A stretch of DNA of 5,635 nt from Cyclobacteriaceae bacterium (GTDB lineage Bacteria; Bacteroidota; Bacteroidia; Cytophagales; Cyclobacteriaceae): the NCBI GenBank assembly GCA_029882675.1, contig JAOUKJ010000298.1, positions 1-5,635 on the forward strand, read 5' to 3'. The notes beneath the pieces are model-generated. The model saw nothing but the letters and a program-made list of their open reading frames with translations, searched no databases and had not been told where the DNA came from. Both the position numbers and the translations under genes were made by a program. Of the stretch, positions 1 through 5,376 are shown one piece after another (positions within the stretch are counted from its first letter, which is position 1; each line of letters opens with the position of its first letter).

Positions 1-587
1 AGGGCCTTTATAAAGAAAAAGGGAGTAAATTCCTGGCCTTTGCCTGGCATGTCGGCAATCCCGAAGAAATTGAAGAATATTTAAATGTACTGCGAAAAAA
101 ATATTACGATGCCCGGCACCATTGTTACGCCTGGGTATTGGGTGAGGGCTATGATCAATACCGGGCCAATGATGATGGTGAGCCCATGCATTCGGCCGGT
201 GACCCTATCCTGTCGCAGGTTCGTTCTGCCAACCTGACTGATGTGCTGGTGGTCGTGGTGAGGTATTTTGGAGGCACCAAGCTGGGAGTGAGCGGACTCA
301 TCAACGCCTATAAAACAGCGGCAGCAGAGGCACTGAAGGAGGCTATTTCGGTTAAGGTAAACATCACCCGCAATGTGAGCATCAATTATGATTACGATGC
401 GACGAATAGTATATTAAGACTGGTAGATGATTATGATTTGCACATTATCCATCAGGACTACTCCGAAAGATGTACATTAAATGCAGGTGTTAAAATAAAC
501 CTGCTCGATGTATTGAAAAAGCAGCTCAAACTTCTTGTCGACACCGGGAGCAACATCAAATACAGCTTTGAGGAAAATAAAAAATAA
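1..587 (+). CDS. yigZ: YigZ/IMPACT (UPF0029) family protein, 5' end cut by window edge
   Basis: The reading frame is open from the left edge, with the first full codon at 3, to the TAA at 585-587, giving 194 visible residues. The frame begins with a GLYKEKGSKFLAFAW-like stretch typical of the start of this family, so perhaps 10-30 residues are missing. The IMPACT-domain hallmarks are visible in order: DARHHCYAW (nt 108-134), DDGEP (171-185), then RYFGGTKLG (261-287) followed by SGLINAY. The last third, after about nt 370, fits the small ferredoxin-like C-terminal DUF1949 domain of bacterial YigZ. A start at the TTG at 138 would discard half the conserved domain and is wrong. Bacterial members have no firmly settled biochemical role; the eukaryotic relative IMPACT/YIH1 regulates Gcn2 translation control. 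The gene overlaps rarA by one base, so the two are probably co-transcribed. Family assignment is secure; function is not. Confidence 0.93.
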   Translation, partial: GLYKEKGSKFLAFAWHVGNPEEIEEYLNVLRKKYYDARHHCYAWVLGEGYDQYRANDDGEPMHSAGDPILSQVRSANLTDVLVVVVRYFGGTKLGVSGLINAYKTAAAEALKEAISVKVNITRNVSINYDYDATNSILRLVDDYDLHIIHQDYSERCTLNAGVKINLLDVLKKQLKLLVDTGSNIKYSFEENKK

Positions 588-1855
588 TGTTTAAACCAAA
601 ATTACCATTGGCCGAACGCATCAGGCCTTCAAAAACAGAAGAACTGATTGGCCAGGATCATCTGGTAGGCCCTGAAGGGGTGATTACACGCTCTCTGAAA
701 ATGGGTACAGTGCCCTCCATGATATTGTGGGGGCCTCCCGGAATAGGCAAGACCACCATTGCTAATATCATTGCCAACCAGGTAAAAATGCCCTTTTATA
801 CCCTGAGTGCCGTCAACGCCGGGGTAAAGGACGTTCGTGAAGTCATTGACAAGGCCAAACGGCAAAGGCACGGTATTCTTTTTATCGATGAGATCCACCG
901 CTTTAATAAAGGACAACAGGATGCCTTGCTCGGTGCCGTGGAAAAAGGGGCCATCACATTGATTGGTGCCACAACAGAAAATCCCTCTTTTGAGGTTAAT
1001 TCTGCCCTGTTATCACGCTGTCAGGTCTATACACTCAAGCCCCTGGGTGAAAAAGAACTCCTGGCACTCATACACCGTGCTTTTAACGTGGATGAAGAAC
1101 TTAAACACAGAAAGGCGGTAGTCAGTGAAACGGAAGCCCTGCTCAATATCTCCGGTGGTGATGCCCGAAAATTACTGAATATCGTAGAACTACTCAGCGA
1201 GTCCGATACGGCGGAAATAGTGGCCATCGACAACAAACGGGTAATGGAAGTGGCCCAAAAGCGGGTGGCGATCTACGACAAGGGGGGTGAACAGCATTAT
1301 GATATTATTTCCGCTTTTATCAAATCCATTCGGGGCAGTGACCCCAATGCGGCCGTATATTATATGGCCCGGATGATCGAAGGGGGAGAAGATGTGAAAT
1401 TCATCGCCCGACGATTGCTCATCCTGGCCTCAGAAGACATTGGTAATGCCAACCCCACGGCACTGGTCATTGCCAACAACACCTTCCAGGCGGTGAACGT
1501 TATCGGCTATCCCGAAGCAGAAATCATCTTGTCGCAATGTGCCACCTACCTGGCCTGTTCACCCAAGAGCAATGCCAGCTATATGGCCATTAAAAAGGCC
1601 CGATCATTGGTGGCCAATACCGGTGACCTGCCCGTGCCCATGCAGATCAGGAATGCCCCCACCAAACTCATGAAAGACCAGGGGTATGGAAAAGGCTATA
1701 AATATGCCCATGACTATGAGGGCAATTTTGCAGAAATGGAGTTTCTGCCGGATGAAATAAAAAATACGGTGCTCTATAACCCGGGAAAAAACGCCCGGGA
1801 AGAAGAGATGCGGAAAAGGATGCGGATGTTGTGGAAAGAGAAGTATGGGTATTGA
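587..1855 (+). CDS. rarA: Replication-associated recombination protein RarA (MgsA), AAA+ ATPase
   Basis: This is a complete 422-residue member of the RarA/MgsA/WRNIP1 family of clamp-loader-like AAA+ ATPases, close to the usual 420-450 residues. The family acts at stalled or gapped replication forks and interacts with single-strand binding protein. Motifs visible in order are: N-terminal LAERIRP and IGQDHLVGP; Walker A GPPGIGKTT (residues 49-57); Walker B ILFIDEIHRF (97-106); sensor 1 IGATTENPSFE (126-136) with the arginine-finger SRC (143-145); sensor 2 GDARKLLN (191-198); and the C-terminal MgsA tetramerisation region with YDIISAFIKSIRGSDPNAA (238-256) and SEDIGNANP (282-290). All ATPase residues are present, so the protein should be active. 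The ATG shares its A with the upstream TAA (TAATG), which suggests translational coupling. A weak GAGG lies about 13 bases upstream, and there is no strong ribosome binding site. No hairpin terminator follows; the gene runs straight into a heptamer repeat array. Confidence 0.97.
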   Translation: MFKPKLPLAERIRPSKTEELIGQDHLVGPEGVITRSLKMGTVPSMILWGPPGIGKTTIANIIANQVKMPFYTLSAVNAGVKDVREVIDKAKRQRHGILFIDEIHRFNKGQQDALLGAVEKGAITLIGATTENPSFEVNSALLSRCQVYTLKPLGEKELLALIHRAFNVDEELKHRKAVVSETEALLNISGGDARKLLNIVELLSESDTAEIVAIDNKRVMEVAQKRVAIYDKGGEQHYDIISAFIKSIRGSDPNAAVYYMARMIEGGEDVKFIARRLLILASEDIGNANPTALVIANNTFQAVNVIGYPEAEIILSQCATYLACSPKSNASYMAIKKARSLVANTGDLPVPMQIRNAPTKLMKDQGYGKGYKYAHDYEGNFAEMEFLPDEIKNTVLYNPGKNAREEEMRKRMRMLWKEKYGY

Positions 1856-1860
1856 TGGGA

Positions 1861-1972
1861 GAGATTAGAAATGAGATATTAGATATTAGATATTAGATAT
1901 TAGATATTAGAAATTAGAAATGAGAAATTAGATATTAGATATTAGATATTAGATATTAGAAATTAGAAATGA
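1861..1972. repeat. Heptanucleotide tandem array (GATATTA/GAAATTA/GAAATGA), 16 units
   Basis: Sixteen 7-bp units run in unbroken register, starting six bases after the rarA stop. They are one GAGATTA, three GAAATGA, nine GATATTA and three GAAATTA. A degenerate GATACCA follows at 1973-1979, and GATGGGA at 1854-1860 could be a decayed first unit. The order is not random: 1861-1923 matches 1910-1972 at 61 of 63 positions, so seven heptamers form a 49-bp higher-order unit present about 2.3 times. Because 7 is not a multiple of 3 and the unit contains TTAG on one strand and TAA on the other, all six frames are closed. The array is therefore non-coding. It has no spacers and is not a CRISPR. Slippage plus a segmental duplication is the likely origin. 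Confidence 0.95.
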
Positions 1973-2031
1973 GATACCATTAGTGTGGACGGCAATGAGT
2001 GTAGCAGTTGGCAGTTCTGCTTTGCGGGAGC

Positions 2032-2178
2032 AGCCTGCAGTAGAGTTGGTGGCAAAAGATCGTGGCACGACTGTGGGTCGGTTATAGCAAAGGAAGCTCG
2101 TGCCACGAATACAACAGGGAAGAGCAGACCAGTCGGTAACCGGCAGTGTAGTAGTCTGTAGTAGAGTTGGTGCCAGAA
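2032..2178 (+). repeat. 26-nt imperfect direct repeat (copies 2032-2057 and 2153-2178)
   Basis: The two copies match at 22 of 26 positions and share an exact 13-nt core, AGTAGAGTTGGTG (2039-2051 and 2160-2172). The offset is 121 bases. The first copy leads directly into the palindrome pair at 2060-2108. After the second copy similarity stops and no palindrome follows, so the second may be a truncated or decayed copy of the same element. The feature given here covers both copies and the sequence between them. Confidence 0.65.
2060..2108. repeat. Paired 11-nt palindromes forming an 11-bp perfect inverted repeat
   Basis: TCGTGGCACGA at 2060-2070 and TCGTGCCACGA at 2098-2108 are exact reverse complements with a 27-base loop. 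Each is also a 5-bp dyad around a single central base (TCGTG-S-CACGA). Centre-to-centre spacing is 38 bp. As RNA or single-stranded DNA the pair would give an 11-bp GC-containing stem. As duplex DNA it would give two identical two-fold-symmetric sites. No run of T follows on the plus strand, so a classic intrinsic terminator is not indicated. It could be a REP-like extragenic palindrome or a pair of operator half-modules; the sequence does not decide which. Confidence 0.7.
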
Positions 2179-2243
2179 AGTACGATAATATTCTTCAATT
2201 TACAGGGACATGTAAAGTCTTTTTACTTACTACTATAAAAACT

Positions 2244-2795
2244 ATGGACGACAACAAAAAACTCCTGCTTTACGGGCAGGAAACCGAACGACTTAAGTTC
2301 AGGAAACTAGAAAAAAGTGATTTCGATGATTGGACGGCCCTTTTCCGGGTAGAGGGGGTGGAGCGTTTTTTCGGGCAACCCGGTACTTTGACCCCCGAAG
2401 AACATACAAAGAATTGGTTTGACAGAATGGATATTCGGATAGAAAATAATCTTGGCGGGATGAACGCCCTGGAAGATAAAACCACCGGGAAGATCATTGG
2501 ACAAAGTGGATTATTAATACAGGAAGTGGACGGTATCAATGAACTGGAGGTAAGTTATTCCATTCTTCCCCAATACTGGAACAAAGGCTATGGAAGGGAA
2601 GCGGCTCGCAAATGCAGAGACTATGCCTTTGAAAATAACCTGACAGATTCACTGATCTCCATTGTCCACCCTGAAAACATCAAATCACAAAAAGTGGCCG
2701 GTCATAACGGTATGCAGGTGGCTAAAGAAACGACCTTTAAGGGGATGCCGGCGTATATTTTCCGGGTAAGACGGGAGGATTGGCTTGTTGGGTAA
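2244..2795 (+). CDS. GNAT-family N-acetyltransferase, RimJ/RimL-like
   Basis: A 183-residue protein of the usual length for RimJ/RimL-type (Acetyltransf_3) enzymes, which transfer acetyl from acetyl-CoA to an amine such as a protein N-terminus or a small molecule. The N-terminal ETERLKFRKLEKSDFDDW (residues 13-30) is the standard first strand and helix. The acetyl-CoA pyrophosphate loop is WNKGYGREAA (112-121), after the strand LEVSYSILPQY (101-111). HPENIKSQKVAGHNGM (142-157) is the typical late motif, with its conserved Asn and the G-M turn. The ATG at 2244 is chosen because it places the domain start at the usual distance. The frame stays open back to 2100, but those codons lie in the repeat mosaic and resemble nothing. 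No Shine-Dalgarno sequence is evident. The substrate cannot be read from the sequence. It stands alone, convergent with the amidase gene 63 bases downstream. Confidence 0.92.
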   Translation: MDDNKKLLLYGQETERLKFRKLEKSDFDDWTALFRVEGVERFFGQPGTLTPEEHTKNWFDRMDIRIENNLGGMNALEDKTTGKIIGQSGLLIQEVDGINELEVSYSILPQYWNKGYGREAARKCRDYAFENNLTDSLISIVHPENIKSQKVAGHNGMQVAKETTFKGMPAYIFRVRREDWLVG

Positions 2796-2805
2796 AAATG
2801 CTGTT

Positions 2806-2828
2806 TTTGGTGTCCCAATATTACCAAA
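2806..2828. terminator. Weak hairpin in the convergent spacer, possible terminator
   Basis: TTTGGT at 2806-2811 can pair with ACCAAA at 2823-2828 across an 11-base loop, inside the 63-base gap between the two converging stop codons. Six pairs, two of them G-C, with no proper T run is poor for an intrinsic terminator in either direction. The location is the main argument for it. Confidence 0.2.
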
Positions 2829-2858
2829 CCTCTTGTAAATTGCTGCTTACCAACAGTA

Positions 2859-4532
2859 TTACTCCCTCAACCATTCCGGGTGCACATCCTCATGCCCGGT
2901 GGCCTGCTGATAGGCATGGGCAAATTCCAGCAGTGTGCCCTCATCATATAAGTTCCCGAGAAAAGAGATGCTCGTCGGACTCCCTTCTTCATTAAACCCA
3001 CTGGGCACAACCACACAGGGATTACTTGTCAGGTTGGTAATAAGCAGTTGGTCGCCGCCAAAGCTGGGGGTGATTACCACATCGTAATCTTTCATGATGG
3101 CATGTATCTCCTGCACCAACTGAAAACGCAGCCGGTTGGCATTGATATACTCTACGGCCGGAATAAACCGGGCCGCCCTGAAATAATTTGGCCAGGCCCA
3201 CTTGTCCTGCCTCACCAACAGTGAATCGCGGTTGGACCGGGTAAGGACATCGAAAGCCGCAGCAGCTTCCGCAGCCAGTATAAACGACAAAGCCCTCACG
3301 GGCACATTGGTTGGTAGCTCCATAGCCACAGGCTCCACACCCATATTACGAATAGCCTCTAATGCCAAAGCATCATTCGCATTTTTACTACTGTCAAAAT
3401 AGGACTTAATATACCCTACCTTAAGCTTCCTCATGTCTCGACCTGCATCAAAGTTAAAAGGGGCATCAAGGAGTGTTTGGTCTTTGCCGTCCGGACCAAT
3501 GATGGACTGAAATACCAGGGCTGCCCCCTGTGCCGTACGGCATATCGGGCCCACTTTGTCCATAGACCAGCTCAGTGCCATGGCGCCGGTACGACTTACC
3601 CTTCCATACGTAGGCCTGAGCCCTGAAGCACCGCACCGCGTTGACGGGGAAACAATAGAACCCCTCGTCTCCGTTCCTATGGCAAAACCCACCAATCCGG
3701 CCACTGCAGCTGAGGCGGATCCTGCGCTTGACCCACTGGATCCCTGCACTGTATTCCAGGGGTTTTTAGTTACCCCGCCAAACCAAACATCGCCCATGGC
3801 CAGGGCACCCAGCGTGAGCTTCGCCACGAGAACAGCACCAGCCTCTTCCAGTTTATTCACCACAGTAGCCGTCTGGTCAATAACCTGGTCTTTATAGGCT
3901 CCTGCACCCCAGGTGGTCTTATAACCCTCCACCGCAAAGAGGTCTTTCACACCATAGGGAATACCATGCAGTGGCCCACGATAAGTTCCTGTGCGTATTT
4001 CTTTATCTGCCTTGGCGGCCTGCTTCAGGGCCAGTTCCTCGGTGAGTGTAACGACACATTGCAGGCTATCGCCATATTTCTTCAGCCTGTTAATATAAAA
4101 TCTGGTGAGCTCTACTGACGTGATCTTACCCGTACGTAGAAGGACGGCAAGGTCAGCCACGGGATAAAAGGCCAGGTCGGCGGGATTTTCAGGAAGGTTT
4201 ACCGTCTTCGGAAGGTTCCAGTTATGCCGTTTTTGTTCTTTTGGCATTTCAAAGCCGATGGGCAGTGGGTTGAAATACAAAGACATGGGCACATCACCGG
4301 CAGGGCTGTACGCATGTATCTGCTGGTAGGCCTCCAGTCTGTTTTCCAGTGTACCTTGCATAGAGTCTCTCTCGGCCATAGTGAAGGAAAGGTCATACCA
4401 CTTTTCGATTTCTGTGGTTGGCGCAGCTTCATGAGCAACATTTTGTTCACCCGCCGCACTGTCCGTACAACCGGCTATAGAAAGCAAAAATAAGGGATAT
4501 GCGGCCAATGCCAGGTATAAATAAGTCTTCAT
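2859..4532 (-). CDS. Exported lipoprotein amidase, amidase-signature (AS) family
   Basis: A complete 557-residue amidase-signature hydrolase, a family that cleaves C-N amide bonds. The N-terminus is a lipoprotein signal: MKTY, a hydrophobic stretch (residues 5-20), then LSIAGC with the lipidated Cys at 22, so the mature enzyme should be membrane-anchored on the periplasmic or outer side. A helical linker region follows to about residue 115. The catalytic Lys is K196 in GIPYGVKDLF. The Ser-rich segment GSSGSSAGSASAAVAGL (264-280) carries the cis-Ser, best placed at S268. The nucleophile is S292 in GTETRGSIVSPS; the 24-residue gap between the two serines is the family spacing. GLRPTYGRVSRTGA (304-317) is also diagnostic. 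The export signal and single-gene setting argue against it being GatA of the tRNA amidotransferase, which is cytosolic and shorter, although automatic annotation may call it that. Arg290 stands where many AS enzymes have Gly (GTDTGGS). Substrate unknown. The start follows a promoter-like sequence, without a clear ribosome binding site. Confidence 0.95.
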   Translation of the reverse strand: MKTYLYLALAAYPLFLLSIAGCTDSAAGEQNVAHEAAPTTEIEKWYDLSFTMAERDSMQGTLENRLEAYQQIHAYSPAGDVPMSLYFNPLPIGFEMPKEQKRHNWNLPKTVNLPENPADLAFYPVADLAVLLRTGKITSVELTRFYINRLKKYGDSLQCVVTLTEELALKQAAKADKEIRTGTYRGPLHGIPYGVKDLFAVEGYKTTWGAGAYKDQVIDQTATVVNKLEEAGAVLVAKLTLGALAMGDVWFGGVTKNPWNTVQGSSGSSAGSASAAVAGLVGFAIGTETRGSIVSPSTRCGASGLRPTYGRVSRTGAMALSWSMDKVGPICRTAQGAALVFQSIIGPDGKDQTLLDAPFNFDAGRDMRKLKVGYIKSYFDSSKNANDALALEAIRNMGVEPVAMELPTNVPVRALSFILAAEAAAAFDVLTRSNRDSLLVRQDKWAWPNYFRAARFIPAVEYINANRLRFQLVQEIHAIMKDYDVVITPSFGGDQLLITNLTSNPCVVVPSGFNEEGSPTSISFLGNLYDEGTLLEFAHAYQQATGHEDVHPEWLRE

Positions 4533-4583
4533 GGTCTGTTGGTTTTTATTTTGTTGAAAAGATAAGACTTGAAAGCATTGTTA

Positions 4584-4614
4584 AAAAACTATTGGCAATA
4601 AAAATGGGGCCAAA
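4584..4614 (-). promoter_or_regulatory. Candidate Bacteroidota-type promoter for the amidase gene
   Basis: Read on the minus strand, TTTG (4614-4611) is followed 19 bases later by TAGTTTTT (4591-4584). This matches the phylum's -33 TTG and -7 TAnnTTTG at seven of eight positions, with typical spacing. It would start transcription around 4575-4580, leaving a leader of about 45 bases before the ATG at 4532. AT-rich sequence makes chance matches possible. Confidence 0.4.
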
Positions 4615-4644
4615 TGTCTCTCTTCCCTTTGCTTGTCATCGTTT

Positions 4645-4673
4645 TTGCCACCCGAAAGCTTATGCTATTATTG
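4645..4673 (+). promoter_or_regulatory. Weak candidate promoter for the DinB-superfamily gene
   Basis: TTG (4645-4647), an 18-base gap, then TATTATTG (4666-4673) is one mismatch from TAnnTTTG. The implied leader is about 140 bases, longer than usual, and contains a small TGGTC/GACCA stem (4680-4684 with 4694-4698) and an A/T-only stem at 4723-4739. No better match lies nearer the start codon. Confidence 0.22.
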
Positions 4674-4722
4674 ATACCATGGTCGATTGGAATGACCAAC
4701 GTTTCTATAAAAATGGATCCTT

Positions 4723-4739
4723 AAAAATTTCGAATTTTT
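4723..4739. other. A/T-only inverted repeat in the divergent spacer
   Basis: AAAAATT (4723-4729) and AATTTTT (4733-4739) are perfect complements around a 3-base loop, TCG. The stem has no G-C pair, so it would be weak as RNA. It may only reflect the AT-rich leader of the downstream gene, but symmetric A-tracts can also bend DNA or bind a regulator. Confidence 0.3.
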
Positions 4740-4819
4740 CGTATTAAATTCCGCAAGTCTTCTATGCTGATACCGGCACGCTCTTTGATTTTCGGTCGCC
4801 AGCTACTAACTTCGTGTGT

Positions 4820-5281
4820 ATGAAACGTTACTACACCGATTTATTCAAATTCAATGAATGGGCTAACACCCGGTTATTGATTTTTCTTGAAGAAGAGGGC
4901 ATAAAAGATGACCGTGTATTGGAAATATACAGTCACCTGATTTCTGCCCAGACCGTCTGGTTACTGCGGATAAAGGATCTGCCTACTTCCCCTTTCCCCC
5001 TGTGGGAAAAGTATAAGCTCAGCGAATTGCGCACAATGAATGAAGAGAGCAATACCAACTGGTTGAAATTTATTCATGGACACCGTTTGCAAACCTTCGA
5101 GGAGATGATTGGTTTTTACAATTCACAAGGCGCCCGGTATGAGCACACGGTGGCGCAAATCATCAATCAGGTGATTACCCACAGCGCCTACCACCGCGGA
5201 CAGATCAACAGCCGCCTGAAAGAACTGGCGGCTGAAGAAATTCCGGTATTGGAGTATATTGAGTATAAGCGGAAGAGTTGA
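4820..5281 (+). CDS. DinB/YfiT-superfamily putative metal-dependent protein
   Basis: A 153-residue protein, the usual size for the DinB four-helix-bundle superfamily, whose members bind a divalent metal through three histidines and include thiol-dependent transferases and hydrolases. The expected triad is visible: H39 in EIYSHLISAQTVWL, and H121 and H125 in HSAYHRGQI, the most recognisable motif of the family. The N-terminal FKFNEWAN (residues 9-16) and the C-terminal PVLEYIEYKR (142-151) also match its usual beginning and end. The ATG at 4820 is preferred over a GTG two codons upstream (4814), because it gives the standard MKRYYTDLF opening. There is no visible Shine-Dalgarno. It is unrelated to DNA polymerase IV, which shares the dinB symbol. 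Substrate and thiol cofactor cannot be predicted. It is transcribed away from the amidase gene and towards the SulP gene. Confidence 0.9.
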   Translation: MKRYYTDLFKFNEWANTRLLIFLEEEGIKDDRVLEIYSHLISAQTVWLLRIKDLPTSPFPLWEKYKLSELRTMNEESNTNWLKFIHGHRLQTFEEMIGFYNSQGARYEHTVAQIINQVITHSAYHRGQINSRLKELAAEEIPVLEYIEYKRKS

Positions 5282-5376
5282 CAATGAAGTTGGATGATGA
5301 GGCAAGGGAGATAAAGTAGCTAGTGCTGAAATGATGCTCTTTACCTATAACCCCTGATCCTCGCATACTGCTAAAT

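Larger units (their letters stand above)
1980..2243. other. Non-coding repeat-mosaic spacer between rarA and the acetyltransferase gene
   Basis: This stretch carries no recognisable gene. It is richer in G and C than the preceding heptamer array and is built from short repeated words: GCAGTTGGCAGTT near 2004-2016, a small CTGCT/AGCAG stem (2017-2021 with 2029-2033), two TCGTGSCACGA palindromes, a CGGTAACCG dyad (2134-2142), GTAGTA repeated around 2149-2163, and a 26-nt imperfect direct repeat. An open frame reaches back from the acetyltransferase to 2100, but those 48 codons resemble no domain and overlap the repeats. I see no clear TAnnTTTG promoter and no transposase or terminal inverted repeats. 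Degenerate intergenic repeats of this style are, from memory, frequent in Bacteroidota; that part is recollection, not shown here. Confidence 0.7.

Noticed and set aside
629..916. 95-residue minus-strand open frame inside rarA
   Set aside because: It lies antisense to the Walker A and Walker B region of an intact, well-conserved gene, and its residues match no domain.
1027..1236. 69-residue minus-strand open frame inside rarA
   Set aside because: Antisense shadow with Ser-rich low-complexity sequence and no family features.
1861..1979. CRISPR array
   Set aside because: Units are only 7 bp and contiguous, with no spacers, no 20-40 bp repeats and no cas genes nearby.
2017..2033. CTGCT/AGCAG hairpin as a rarA terminator
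   Set aside because: A five-pair stem with no following T run, more than 160 bases after the stop; too weak to call.
2270..2539. Two minus-strand open frames within the acetyltransferase gene
   Set aside because: Both are antisense to the conserved GNAT domain and have no recognisable motif.
2780..2995. 71-residue plus-strand open frame spanning the convergent spacer
   Set aside because: It overlaps the ends of both neighbouring genes, and most of it is antisense to the amidase C-terminus.
3556..3897. 113-residue plus-strand open frame inside the amidase gene
   Set aside because: It is the reverse complement of the catalytic Ser-rich region; the Pro/Ala-rich translation is an artefact of the real gene's codons.
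4199..4493. Open frames on both strands overlapping the amidase N-terminal region
   Set aside because: Both overlap the continuous amidase frame, which carries a signal peptide, and neither has domain character.
4499..4747. 82-residue plus-strand open frame in the amidase/DinB-family spacer
   Set aside because: It begins inside the amidase signal peptide, crosses both candidate promoters and resembles no known protein; not supported as a gene.
4694..4822. tRNA or riboswitch in the spacer before the DinB-family gene
   Set aside because: No cloverleaf, no anticodon arm and no recognisable aptamer core; only short AT-rich stems are present.
5282..5376. Terminator between the converging DinB-family and SulP genes
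   Set aside because: I found no stem of useful length followed by a T run on either strand.
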